DNA of 64,000 bases from positions 62,001-126,000 of the forward strand of contig NZ_AUDO01000010.1 of the NCBI RefSeq assembly GCF_000425505.1, given 5' to 3'. The position numbers and the translations under genes were made by a program. The DNA is from Flavobacterium frigidarium DSM 17623. Lineage in GTDB: Bacteria > Bacteroidota > Bacteroidia > Flavobacteriales > Flavobacteriaceae. Shown piece by piece: positions 44,495-52,709 of the stretch. Every line of letters starts with the position of its first letter. The stretch's first letter is position 1. The notes beneath the pieces were generated by a model, which saw nothing but the letters and a program-made list of their open reading frames with translations, did no database searches and had not been told where the DNA came from.

Positions 44495-44887
44495 ATGGCT
44501 GGAGAAAAAAACTTAGATATACTTTTAAAAACAATGAAGCCTAAACTTAACGAAGGCCAATATGTTTTTTGTGAGGCTCACGACATAGCCAAAATCCATT
44601 TGGCAGATATTATAATGTCCTTCAAAGAAGAAGAGAGCATTACTATCATCGCTAAAAAAGAAGTAGCAGACAGCCTCAAATTAGAATATTCGTATGTGGC
44701 TTCTTGGATTACATTGACCATTCATTCTTCGTTAGAAGCGGTAGGTTTAACTGCTGCATTTTCAAAAGCACTGTCTGAAAATGGAATCAGTTGTAATGTT
44801 GTTGCTGCATTTTACCATGATCATATTTTTGTAGATGTAAAGGACACTGACAAAGCAATGGCGGTTTTAAATGGTTTTTCACGATAA
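44495..44887 (+). CDS. ACT-domain protein
   Basis: A 130-residue protein made of two ACT-like halves: residues 1-65 with ITIIAKKEVADSL and 66-130 with WITLTIHSSLEAVGLTAAFSKAL and VDVKDTDKAMAVL. Such stand-alone ACT proteins (DUF2241-like) are thought to bind small ligands, often amino acids, but have no defined reaction. No signal peptide. The class A beta-lactamase gene starts 17 bases after its stop, so the two form a small operon; a functional link is not evident. Confidence 0.75.
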   Translation: MAGEKNLDILLKTMKPKLNEGQYVFCEAHDIAKIHLADIIMSFKEEESITIIAKKEVADSLKLEYSYVASWITLTIHSSLEAVGLTAAFSKALSENGISCNVVAAFYHDHIFVDVKDTDKAMAVLNGFSR

Positions 44888-44903
44888 TTACAGCATTACA
44901 TTC

Positions 44904-45782
44904 ATGTTCAAATCAATTTTCACCTTCGCTTTATTATTATTTGTGGCCACATTTTATGGGCAACCGACTCTTTTGCTTGAAAAAGAGATAAATCAAATTA
45001 TTGCTAATAAAAAAGCAGATGTAGGCGTAGCAATCTTAGGTATCGAGGATAATTTTTCGTTGCAAATAAATGGCAATAAGCAATACCCGCTACTAAGTGT
45101 CTTTAAATTTCATTTGGCTCTCGCCGTTTTAGATAAAGTAGATAAAGGTATTTTCACATTGGATCAAAAAATTACAGTAAAAGAGCGTGATCTACTGGAG
45201 AATACCTGGAGTCCGTTCCTGAAAAAGTATGGAAAGAGAGACACTCAAATCACCATGAGAGAGGCTTTACAATGGACCATCTCACACAGTGATAACAATA
45301 TTTGTGATGTTTTAATAGCTAAAATAGGAGGCATAAATGCAATAAATGAATTTTTGAATAGTCCCCATTTAATACTGAAAAACAACGAGAAACAAATGCA
45401 TGAAAGTTGGGACGCCGAATTTGTAAATACGACTACACCCAATTATACTGCTAAACTACTTAAGGATTTTTTCGAAAATAAAATAATATCAAATCAAGCC
45501 ACACATTTTCTTTATAAAACGATGGTTGAAACTTCTGTAGGCTTGAAAAGAATTAAAGGGCAATTACCAACTAATACTGAGGTTGCACATAGAACAGGAA
45601 GTTCTTCTACTAACGCACAAGGATTAACTGGTGCTATAAACGATATAGGTATTGTTCAAATACCAAACGGAAAGCATGTAGTAGTTGTAGTGTTTGTGCA
45701 CAATACTACAGAGGAATTTGCTGTGGGCGAACAAATAATTGCAGCAATTTCTAAGGTTACTTACAATGCTTTCGCCAAATAA
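44904..45782 (+). CDS. Class A beta-lactamase, subclass A2-like
   Basis: A 292-residue serine beta-lactamase with signal peptide (cut near FYGQ, residue 20). I start at ATG 44904, since an upstream in-frame start would add a polar stretch before the signal peptide. The catalytic tetrad SVFK (65-68), SDN (129-131) and an omega-loop E-x-x-M-H (162-166) identify the A2 subclass of Bacteroidetes enzymes (CfxA, PER, CIA and relatives). The KTG box reads HRTG (229-232), with Arg in place of Lys. It hydrolyses beta-lactams in the periplasm; the spectrum is not predictable from this. Confidence 0.9.
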   Translation: MFKSIFTFALLLFVATFYGQPTLLLEKEINQIIANKKADVGVAILGIEDNFSLQINGNKQYPLLSVFKFHLALAVLDKVDKGIFTLDQKITVKERDLLENTWSPFLKKYGKRDTQITMREALQWTISHSDNNICDVLIAKIGGINAINEFLNSPHLILKNNEKQMHESWDAEFVNTTTPNYTAKLLKDFFENKIISNQATHFLYKTMVETSVGLKRIKGQLPTNTEVAHRTGSSSTNAQGLTGAINDIGIVQIPNGKHVVVVVFVHNTTEEFAVGEQIIAAISKVTYNAFAK

Positions 45783-45866
45783 AAGTGTGTTCGAGAACAT
45801 TAAATATTCGAGCATTAATTCTTCTATTAAAATTGTACAATTAAGGAAACTAAAAATAATATAAGC

Positions 45867-46394
45867 ATGTCAGTATATAAAAAATTGGCCAATTTTGGAG
45901 GTAAATTCATTGGGAAAAACAAGCTTTTCAAACACGGATTTAATTATTCTCCCATGTATCGAAGGAGTACGGCCCGGATTGTGTCTATATCTGAAGATTT
46001 ATTAAATGTAAAAATCAAACTTCCAATTAGTTATAAAAACAAGAATTATGTCAATTCTATTTTTGGTGGAAGTATGTTTGCCGCGGTTGATCCTATTCCT
46101 ATGATTCAGTTGATGTATTTATTGGGAGACGACTTTGTAGTTTGGGACAAATCGGCCGAAATTTATTTTAAAAAACCAGCCAGAGAGAATTTATATGCCG
46201 ATTTCACTTATTCAACTATTGAAGTCGAAGATATACTGCGAAGAGTTATAAACGAGAACGAAATTGAAATTACCAAAATCACTCAACTTACTAATCAGGA
46301 TCGATCTATTGTGTATTGCGAAGTCAGGAAAACAATTTACATTGCTGAGAAGGCTTTCTTTAAAGAAAAAAAGAGACTGAAAAACCGCGATTAA
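45867..46394 (+). CDS. DUF4442 hotdog-fold thioesterase-like protein
   Basis: A 175-residue protein of the DUF4442/YiiD-C hotdog group. The core is LNVKIKLPISYKNKNYVNSIFGGSMFAAVDPIP, shown by its ends LNVKIKL and GGSMFAAVD, followed by a beta-rich C-terminal part with YFKKPA. Hotdog proteins of this type act on acyl-CoA or acyl-ACP thioesters. The catalytic residues are not well defined in the family. It has an AATTGTACAATT palindrome at 45831-45842 in its leader and a terminator downstream. Confidence 0.75.
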   Translation: MSVYKKLANFGGKFIGKNKLFKHGFNYSPMYRRSTARIVSISEDLLNVKIKLPISYKNKNYVNSIFGGSMFAAVDPIPMIQLMYLLGDDFVVWDKSAEIYFKKPARENLYADFTYSTIEVEDILRRVINENEIEITKITQLTNQDRSIVYCEVRKTIYIAEKAFFKEKKRLKNRD

Positions 46395-46408
46395 TGCAGT
46401 AAAAATAG

Positions 46409-46440
46409 AAATCCGCTCAAGATCACTCCCAAGCGGATTT
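46409..46440 (-). terminator. Terminator between convergent thioesterase and lyase genes
   Basis: AAATCCGCT and AGCGGATTT form a nine-base stem; the T-rich flank (TTCTATTTTT) lies on the minus-strand side, so it mainly serves the lyase gene but could also stop plus-strand transcripts. Confidence 0.7.
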
Positions 46441-46465
46441 AACTACAGTAAACAACTAAAAAAAA

Positions 46466-47668
46466 TTATAGAATAGAAAGTTCTTGCATGCAAGCTTTCA
46501 TCATTTGGTAGGTTCTTTCGATATCATTGTCAAGACCTATCGAGAAACGAATCAATCCATCTGTTAAACCCATTTCTGCTTGTTCCTCTAGCGGAATCTC
46601 ACTCGATGTAGATGTTCCTGGCGCGCTAAACAACGTTTTGTAAAAGCCTAAGCTCACCGCTAGGTATCCTAAGTTTTTAGATTGCATCAACTCCAGTAAG
46701 GCATTGGCTTTCGCCAAAGAACCTACATCTACTGTCATCATTCCTCCAAAACCATATTCTGGATTAATCATCGATGCGTATATTTTGTGACTTGGGTGAC
46801 TTGCTAAACCAGGGTAAACCGTTTTAAGACCGTCTTTTTCAAAACGCTCTGCAAGATAAGCCGCATTGTAACTGTGTTGCTTAATTCTTAAATGCAATGT
46901 GCGCATGTTTTTCATCACACTTGCAGAACGCATACTATCCATAGTAGGACCTAGTAACATGCTTGCACCACTATTTACATCCTTCAAACTGTTGATGAAT
47001 TCTTGCGATGCACAGGTAACACCACCCACAGTATCACTACTTCCGTTGATGTATTTTGTCAACGAATGAATCACAATATCAGCACCTAATTTAATAGGTG
47101 TTACTGATAGTGGAGAGAATGTATTGTCTACCACTAAAGTCAAATTGTGTTTCTTAGCAATTTTAGACAAACCAGCAATATCAGCTACTTCTAGTAAAGG
47201 GTTACTCACCGTTTCGCAGTACAATACTTTAGTCTCTGGAGTAATCGCCGCTTCGACCACATCAAGTTTTGTAATGTCTACAAACGCTGTTTTGATTCCC
47301 ATTCTAGGAGCAAAATTCTTTAAGAAAGCATAAGTCCCTCCGTAAATTGTTCTACTCGACACGATATGGTCCCCCGCGCCACACAATTGTAATAAAGTGG
47401 GAGTAATTGCTCCCATTCCTGAGGCCGATACATTGGCTGTTTCCGTGCCTTCCATTGCTGCTAGCGCTTTGTCTAGGTACAAATTACTAGGTGAGGAGTG
47501 ACGGGAGTACAAGTAACAACCCTCCATATTACCTTCAAAAGTGTCAAACATTGTTTTAGCCGATAAGAAAGTGTAGGTAGAAGAATCAGATATAGATGGG
47601 TTTACACCACCAAATTCGCCAAAATACTGTAAGTCTTGAATGTTGTCTGCAGGGTTAAAATTGTTCAT
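46466..47668 (-). CDS. Cys/Met-metabolism PLP enzyme, methionine gamma-lyase-like
   Basis: A 400-residue PLP enzyme. The PLP lysine lies in HSLTKYINGSSDTVGG, preceded by DNTFSPL with the cofactor-ring Asp, and SASGMGAITP plus the RHSSPS region fit the gamma-lyase/gamma-synthase clan. Candidate reactions are methionine gamma-lyase (methanethiol, ammonia, 2-oxobutyrate), cystathionine or O-acetylhomoserine chemistry. Divergent from an Lrp/AsnC regulator, as the mdeA-mdeR pair of Pseudomonas putida is arranged, which favours gamma-lyase. Its leader contains a structured element (47690-47820). Confidence 0.75.
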   Translation of the reverse strand: MNNFNPADNIQDLQYFGEFGGVNPSISDSSTYTFLSAKTMFDTFEGNMEGCYLYSRHSSPSNLYLDKALAAMEGTETANVSASGMGAITPTLLQLCGAGDHIVSSRTIYGGTYAFLKNFAPRMGIKTAFVDITKLDVVEAAITPETKVLYCETVSNPLLEVADIAGLSKIAKKHNLTLVVDNTFSPLSVTPIKLGADIVIHSLTKYINGSSDTVGGVTCASQEFINSLKDVNSGASMLLGPTMDSMRSASVMKNMRTLHLRIKQHSYNAAYLAERFEKDGLKTVYPGLASHPSHKIYASMINPEYGFGGMMTVDVGSLAKANALLELMQSKNLGYLAVSLGFYKTLFSAPGTSTSSEIPLEEQAEMGLTDGLIRFSIGLDNDIERTYQMMKACMQELSIL

Positions 47669-47689
47669 GGTTTTATGTTTTTTGAATTG

Positions 47690-47820
47690 TTTTTAGAAGC
47701 TATTTTCAGCTCCCGAAAGCTTTCGGGACGCTATATTCCCGATAAATAAAAACTACAGCTTAAAAAAGCTTTGTTTTTCTATATCGGGAGATGCCGCTGC
47801 TATCTGGGCTAGGCATTTTG
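47690..47820 (-). ncRNA. Structured repeat-like RNA element, possible flavo-1 type
   Basis: The minus strand starts with CCTAGCCCAGATAGCAGCGG and then forms a stem TCCCGATA/TATCGGGA (47782-47789 with 47737-47744) enclosing an AGCTT/AAGCT hairpin, a perfect TCCCGAAAGCTTTCGGGA hairpin (47711-47728) and a closing AGCT-AGCT stem. From memory, the AGCCC-GAT-GCGGCAT opening and the CGGGA-TAGCT ending recur in Flavobacterium intergenic regions and resemble the Rfam flavo-1 RNA. It ends 22 bases before the lyase start, so it may be a leader element; the repeat origin is equally possible. Confidence 0.45.
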
Positions 47821-47994
47821 ATTTCTCAATAAACCCAAATCAAAATAAGTCAATTGTAGTTTAATTATCAATCATTGATTCTATATATAGTTTTAAAAAC
47901 TACTAACTGGTTATTTTATAATTCAATTTTCTATTATTATCGAAATTTTGTGTTATTTTTAGATTTTCTATCCAATATGTAAATTCTTCGATAA

Positions 47995-48453
47995 ATGCTA
48001 TTAGATCCCATTGATAAAAAGTTGCTTTTGTTATTGCAAACAGATAGTAAGCGAACAAACAAAGAATTATCCATAAAGCTTAATCTGTCTGTGACTGCTG
48101 TTTATGAACGTATCAAGAAATTAGAGCGAGAAAAAATTATCGAGAAGTATGTGGTTGTGCTTAATAAGTCTAAAGTAGAGAAGGGTTTTGTAGTTTTCTG
48201 CCATTTAAAGCTATTGCAACATTCTCACGAGTTTCTAACCCATTTTGAAAGCGAAGTAGTCAAGCTACACGAAATTTTAGAATGCCACCATGTAAGTGGC
48301 GATTACGATTATATTTTAAAAATTGTTGTTAAAGATATGGCCGCCTATCGCGAGTTCTTAGTGAATAAATTAACCACGTTGCAGCACATAGGTAGTACAC
48401 AAAGTACTTTTATGATAAGTGAAGTAAAAAACACTACCGTAGTGCCTATTTAA
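47995..48453 (+). CDS. Lrp/AsnC-family transcriptional regulator
   Basis: A 152-residue regulator with an N-terminal winged helix-turn-helix (1-60, with KRTNKELSIKLNLSVTAVYERIKKLE, shown by RTNKELSIKLNLS) and a C-terminal RAM ligand-binding domain (65-150) with CHHVSGDYDYILKI. Lrp family proteins bind amino acids and control nearby amino-acid genes. It is divergent from the PLP lyase and likely regulates it through the shared 326-base intergenic region. Confidence 0.88.
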   Translation: MLLDPIDKKLLLLLQTDSKRTNKELSIKLNLSVTAVYERIKKLEREKIIEKYVVVLNKSKVEKGFVVFCHLKLLQHSHEFLTHFESEVVKLHEILECHHVSGDYDYILKIVVKDMAAYREFLVNKLTTLQHIGSTQSTFMISEVKNTTVVPI

Positions 48454-48559
48454 TATAAAATTTCACAATTAGCAATATATTAAAATAGAATATCCAGTAT
48501 TTAAGTAAAATCGTAACAAAAAAGCTTGCACTTTAAAGTTTAAACAAAACTTAATTTCT

Positions 48560-48567
48560 TAATTTTG
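48560..48567 (+). promoter_or_regulatory. Bacteroidetes -7 motif before lpdA
   Basis: TAATTTTG matches TAnnTTTG 38 bases before the ATG. Confidence 0.5.
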
Positions 48568-48604
48568 TAATTCGAAATAATAAATTACATATAAAAAATA
48601 TACT

Positions 48605-50008
48605 ATGAGTTCATTTGACGTAGTCATTATAGGTTCTGGTCCAGGAGGATATGTGTCGGCAATTCGTTGTGCACAATTGGGTTTCAACACAGCAATTATC
48701 GAAAAATATTCTTCTCTAGGAGGAACTTGTCTTAATGTAGGATGTATTCCTTCTAAAGCGATGTTAGCTTCTTCTCATCACTATGCTGAAATTAAGCATT
48801 TTGAAGATCACGGAATCGAACTTACTGGTGAAGTAAAAATAAACTTGGCAAAAATGGTTGCTCGTAAACAAGCAGTTGTTGACCAAACTTCAGGCGGTGT
48901 AAAATACCTAATGGATAAAAATAAAATTACTGTACTTGAAGGAACAGGATCTTTTGTAGATGCTACTCACGTTGCAGTTGCAAAAGCAGATGGAACAACA
49001 GAAACTATTGAAGCAAAAAACATCATTATTGCGACAGGTTCTAAGCCATCATCTTTGCCTTTTATTACAATTGACAAAGAAAGAATCATCACTTCTACTG
49101 AAGCTTTAAAATTACCTGAGGTTCCTAAACATTTAGTGATCATTGGTGGTGGAGTTATTGGTATTGAGTTAGGACAAGTATATTTACGTTTAGGAGCGCA
49201 AGTTTCAGTAGTAGAGTACATGGACCGTATCATCCCTGGAATGGACAGTTCATTGTCTAAGGAATTGACAAAAGTATTGAAGAAACAAGGAATGAAATTC
49301 TACGTTTCTCATAAAGTACAATCAGTGGAAAGAGCAGGTGACGTTGTTACTGTTCAAGCTGAAAATGCCAAAGGAGAAACAATCACTCTAGAAGGAGATT
49401 ATGCATTAGTTTCTGTAGGGCGTCGTCCTTATACTGATGGGTTGAATGCAGACAAAGCGGGAGTTAAAATTTCTGATAGAGGACAAGTTGAGGTAAACGA
49501 TCATTTACAAACTAATGTGCCTAATATTTACGCAATTGGTGATGTTGTTCGTGGAGCAATGTTGGCACACAAAGCGGAAGAAGAAGGAACAATGGTAGCT
49601 GAGTTACTTGCAGGTCAAAAACCGCATATTGATTACAATTTGATTCCTGGTGTTGTGTACACTTGGCCAGAAGTGGCTGCTGTGGGACAAACTGAAGAGC
49701 AGCTGAAAGAAGCTGGAATTGCATACAAATCAGGAAGCTTTCCTTTTAAAGCATTAGGTCGTGCTAGAGCAAGTGCTGACCTAGACGGATTTGTGAAAAT
49801 CCTTGCTGATGCAAAAACAGATGAGGTTTTAGGAGTTCACATGATAGGTGCTAGAACTGCTGATTTAATTGCAGAAGCTGTTGTAGCAATGGAATTTAAA
49901 GCATCTGCCGAAGATATTTCAAGAATGTCTCATGCACACCCTACTTTTGCGGAAGCAGTAAAAGAGGCAGCATTAGCAGCAACAGATAACAGACCAATAC
50001 ACGTATAA
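48605..50008 (+). CDS. lpdA: Dihydrolipoyl dehydrogenase
   Basis: A 467-residue flavoprotein disulfide reductase. GSGPGG (11-16) binds FAD, the redox pair is CLNVGC (42-47), VIIGGGVIGIELG is the NAD site, AIGDV closes the FAD site and the C-terminal HAHPTFAE block carries the catalytic His-Glu pair. It reoxidises lipoyl groups of 2-oxoacid dehydrogenase complexes or the glycine cleavage system. It is not clustered with E1/E2 genes here, so the partner complex is encoded elsewhere. It ends in a strong terminator. Confidence 0.95.
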   Translation: MSSFDVVIIGSGPGGYVSAIRCAQLGFNTAIIEKYSSLGGTCLNVGCIPSKAMLASSHHYAEIKHFEDHGIELTGEVKINLAKMVARKQAVVDQTSGGVKYLMDKNKITVLEGTGSFVDATHVAVAKADGTTETIEAKNIIIATGSKPSSLPFITIDKERIITSTEALKLPEVPKHLVIIGGGVIGIELGQVYLRLGAQVSVVEYMDRIIPGMDSSLSKELTKVLKKQGMKFYVSHKVQSVERAGDVVTVQAENAKGETITLEGDYALVSVGRRPYTDGLNADKAGVKISDRGQVEVNDHLQTNVPNIYAIGDVVRGAMLAHKAEEEGTMVAELLAGQKPHIDYNLIPGVVYTWPEVAAVGQTEEQLKEAGIAYKSGSFPFKALGRARASADLDGFVKILADAKTDEVLGVHMIGARTADLIAEAVVAMEFKASAEDISRMSHAHPTFAEAVKEAALAATDNRPIHV

Positions 50009-50030
50009 CAATTTACAGTTTATATAGTAC

Positions 50031-50066
50031 AGCCCCAGTCAAAGTATAATTTGGCTGGGGCTTTTT
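50031..50066 (+). terminator. Intrinsic terminator after lpdA
   Basis: AGCCCCAG-TCAAA pairs with TTTGG-CTGGGGCT around a short loop and is followed by TTTTT. Confidence 0.9.
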
Positions 50067-50155
50067 ATTTGTAAAATTTAATCTTGTAAAATTGAGATTA
50101 AATAGTGTAAGTAAGATGAGGTATTAGCTTCATATCTTTGGTAAAAATTGAGATT

Positions 50156-50695
50156 ATGAAAAAGAGATATGTTTTAGGTACACTGGCTTTAGTAGGAGTA
50201 GGATTGATCCTTAATTCATGTGCAAGCCGATTAATACCAGAGAAGGCTGTTGCTGTGACTAATTTCGAAAAAGATAAGTATCTTGGAAAATGGTACGAAA
50301 TTGCCCGTTTGGATTTTAAGTTCGAAAAAGGATTAAATAATACCACTGCCGAATATTCTTTGCGTGAAGATGGAAAAATTAAAGTTGATAATAAAGGCTA
50401 CGATTTTAAAAAAGATAAGTGGAAGCAAAGCGTAGGTAAAGCCAAATTTGTAGGTGCGGAAAATGTAGCAATGTTAAAGGTATCTTTTTTTGGACCATTT
50501 TACGCAGGTTATAATGTCTTGGCCATTGATAAAGACTATAAATATGCTTTAGTCTCTGGAGACAGTTTAGATTATTTATGGATTTTATCTCGTGAAAAAA
50601 CAATTCCAGCTTCTGTTAAGCAAGACTATCTAAAACAAGCACAAGCGATCGGTTATAATACTGACGATTTGATTTGGGTAGAACACAACAACTAG
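50156..50695 (+). CDS. blc: Lipocalin Blc-like lipoprotein
   Basis: A 179-residue precursor. The start is taken at the ATG at 50156, which gives a canonical lipoprotein signal with LILNSC (Cys22). The mature part is a lipocalin: GKWYEIARLDFKFEKG is the N-terminal GxW motif, with N-T-TAEY and a C-terminal YLWILSREK. Bacterial lipocalins sit in the outer membrane and bind lipids or hydrophobic ligands, often in stress. Ends with a bidirectional terminator. Confidence 0.88.
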   Translation: MKKRYVLGTLALVGVGLILNSCASRLIPEKAVAVTNFEKDKYLGKWYEIARLDFKFEKGLNNTTAEYSLREDGKIKVDNKGYDFKKDKWKQSVGKAKFVGAENVAMLKVSFFGPFYAGYNVLAIDKDYKYALVSGDSLDYLWILSREKTIPASVKQDYLKQAQAIGYNTDDLIWVEHNN

Positions 50696-50717
50696 ATTAG
50701 TATTAATCACTAAAAAT

Positions 50718-50754
50718 AAAACCGACATTCTAACCATAGCATGTCGGTTTTTTT
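50718..50754. terminator. Bidirectional terminator between blc and DoxX genes
   Basis: AAAACCGACAT and ATGTCGGTTTT pair perfectly around a 12-base loop with A/T runs on both sides. Confidence 0.85.
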
Positions 50755-50761
50755 ATGGTTA

Positions 50762-51139
50762 TTAGTCAGCTTTAAATAATCCTTTATAATTTTCCCAATG
50801 AGTGAAGATCAAAAAGATGTTACCAAGAAATACAAATAGCGCTAGCGGGAGATTTTCAGGAGTCAGGAAATAATTAATCAGTAAAATATTTAAGGTAACT
50901 GGAAAAATCACCAAATTAGCCAGTGTGGTATATTTACCAGTTACAAATGAGAGTCCGCATAATAATTCTACGGCCTTGGCTAGCGGCATTAAATAGGTCG
51001 AAGCAATTAGTCCTAATTGAAACGCTTTGAACTCACCAGATGAAACTGGTTCTGGACTTAAATGTAAAAAGTAACTCAGTGAGGTGTATAAAAAAAGGAG
51101 TCCTAATAAGGATCGAATAACGATAGTAGCGATTTTCAT
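50762..51139 (-). CDS. DoxX-family membrane protein
   Basis: A 125-residue four-helix membrane protein. The start at ATG 51139 (MKIATIVIRSLLGLLFLY) is chosen because the preceding in-frame residues are cysteine- and histidine-rich and not membrane-like. AKAVELLCGLSFVTGKYTTLANL near the middle is the DoxX-type segment. Functions proposed for the family include thiosulfate-quinone reduction and roles in oxidative stress, none demonstrable here. Monocistronic. Confidence 0.72.
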   Translation of the reverse strand: MKIATIVIRSLLGLLFLYTSLSYFLHLSPEPVSSGEFKAFQLGLIASTYLMPLAKAVELLCGLSFVTGKYTTLANLVIFPVTLNILLINYFLTPENLPLALFVFLGNIFLIFTHWENYKGLFKAD

Positions 51140-51352
51140 AATATACAGGTTTAAATGGTTACATGTGATTGTGTGCGAGCAAGTAGTTGAAATTGGCACT
51201 TGTACATTTTAACCCTTTTTGAAAGTGGCAATTTAAACGTATAACGAAATGTTTATTATTGAGTAATTTATTGATTATTAGAAGCTTATTATAAATTTAC
51301 GAATTTTTTTTTGATTTTTAAGATTATCACTTAGTAAAGGCATTTTTTATCG

Positions 51353-51360
51353 TAATTTTG
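51353..51360 (+). promoter_or_regulatory. Bacteroidetes -7 motif before pabB
   Basis: TAATTTTG matches TAnnTTTG and lies only 22 bases before the TTG at 51382, supporting that start codon. Confidence 0.5.
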
Positions 51361-51381
51361 ATATTTAAACAAATTTAGCCC

Positions 51382-52668
51382 TTGAGAACATCAGTTTATA
51401 AACAAATTCACAATTTAAAACAGTTTAAAGAGCAGCTTTTAATTTGGTCTCAGCAATTTCAAGAAGTTACCCTTCTAGACAGCAATGATCATAAAGATAT
51501 TTATTCTAAGTACGATTGTATTCTTGCCGTTGATGGAATTACAGCTATAAAAACAGATTCTTTTAATGCTTTCGAAGATTTAAAGCAATACCAACAAATT
51601 ACCAAGGATTGGATATTTGGCTATCTTTCATATGATTTAAAAAATGACATCGAAGAATTGAGTTCGAATAATTTTGACGGTCTCGAATTTCCAGATTTGT
51701 TCTTCTTCCAACCTAAAAAAATTTTTATTTTCAAAGAGAACGTACTTGAGATGCGCTATCTTAATATGTGTGATGACGAATTCGAAATCGACTTTGCTGA
51801 AATTCAAGAAACAAATATTTTTAAAGAATCTGTAGCAAATCCTATTGCAATAAAAGCCAGAATTTCAAAAGAGGAATATCTTGTGAAAGTTGGGAAATTA
51901 TTGGACTACATTCATCATGGTGATTGCTACGAAGCAAATTTTTGCATGGAATTTTACGCTGAAAATGGTACGATTAATCCAATCGAAAAATATTTTAAGC
52001 TGAATGAGATTTCGAAAGCTCCTTTTGCTGTTTATTTTAAAAATCAACAGCATCATTTGCTCTCTGCATCCCCAGAACGTTATTTAAAAAAAGATGGTGA
52101 TGTCTTGATTTCGCAACCTATAAAAGGAACTGCTCGAAGATTTAGCGATCGTGTAAAAGATGAAGAATCTAAGTTGGCTCTAGCCAAAGACCCAAAAGAA
52201 CGAGCAGAGAATATCATGATCACTGATTTGGTTCGCAACGATCTTTCTCATACCGCTCAAAAGGGCGCAGTAGCAGTAACTGAGTTGTGCGGTTTGTATT
52301 CTTTTTTGCAAGTACACCAAATGATTTCGACAATTACATCAAAAATTGATGCACAATATAGCGCAGTAGATACATTAAAAACCACTTTCCCTATGGGAAG
52401 CATGACAGGCGCACCTAAAGTTTCTGTAATGAAAATTATTGAAGAACTTGAAGAAACAAAACGCGGGTTATACAGCGGTGCAGTAGGGTACTTTACTCCA
52501 GAGGGAGATTTTGATTTTAATGTTGTGATTAGAAGTATTTTATACAACCATAAAAAGAAGTATGTATCTTTTTCTGTAGGTAGTGCGATAACAGCGCTTT
52601 CTAATCCAGAGTTAGAATATGAAGAATGTCTGCTTAAAGCAAAAGCAATGCGCGAAGTCTTAGAATAA
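51382..52668 (+). CDS. pabB: Aminodeoxychorismate/anthranilate synthase component I
   Basis: A 428-residue chorismate-binding enzyme. The C-terminal half carries DGDCYEANF-like HHGDCYEANF, QPIKGTARR, ENIMITDLVRNDL and the SMTGAPK motif, all part of the chorismate site. A single-chain PabB-like enzyme making 4-amino-4-deoxychorismate for folate is the most likely identity because no TrpG partner is adjacent. The first start codon is TTG: an in-frame TAG lies at 51376-51378, no ATG occurs before residue 100, and the promoter motif is just upstream. tilS follows after 41 bases, a pairing common in Flavobacteria. Confidence 0.82.
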   Translation: MRTSVYKQIHNLKQFKEQLLIWSQQFQEVTLLDSNDHKDIYSKYDCILAVDGITAIKTDSFNAFEDLKQYQQITKDWIFGYLSYDLKNDIEELSSNNFDGLEFPDLFFFQPKKIFIFKENVLEMRYLNMCDDEFEIDFAEIQETNIFKESVANPIAIKARISKEEYLVKVGKLLDYIHHGDCYEANFCMEFYAENGTINPIEKYFKLNEISKAPFAVYFKNQQHHLLSASPERYLKKDGDVLISQPIKGTARRFSDRVKDEESKLALAKDPKERAENIMITDLVRNDLSHTAQKGAVAVTELCGLYSFLQVHQMISTITSKIDAQYSAVDTLKTTFPMGSMTGAPKVSVMKIIEELEETKRGLYSGAVGYFTPEGDFDFNVVIRSILYNHKKKYVSFSVGSAITALSNPELEYEECLLKAKAMREVLE

Positions 52669-52709
52669 AGAAGAAGTTCTCACGATGATACACTATTAAA
52701 AATCACGAA

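Noticed and set aside
47669..47830. S-box (SAM) riboswitch before the gamma-lyase
   Set aside because: The order of stems and conserved bases does not match the S-box that I know; the structured-repeat reading explains it better.
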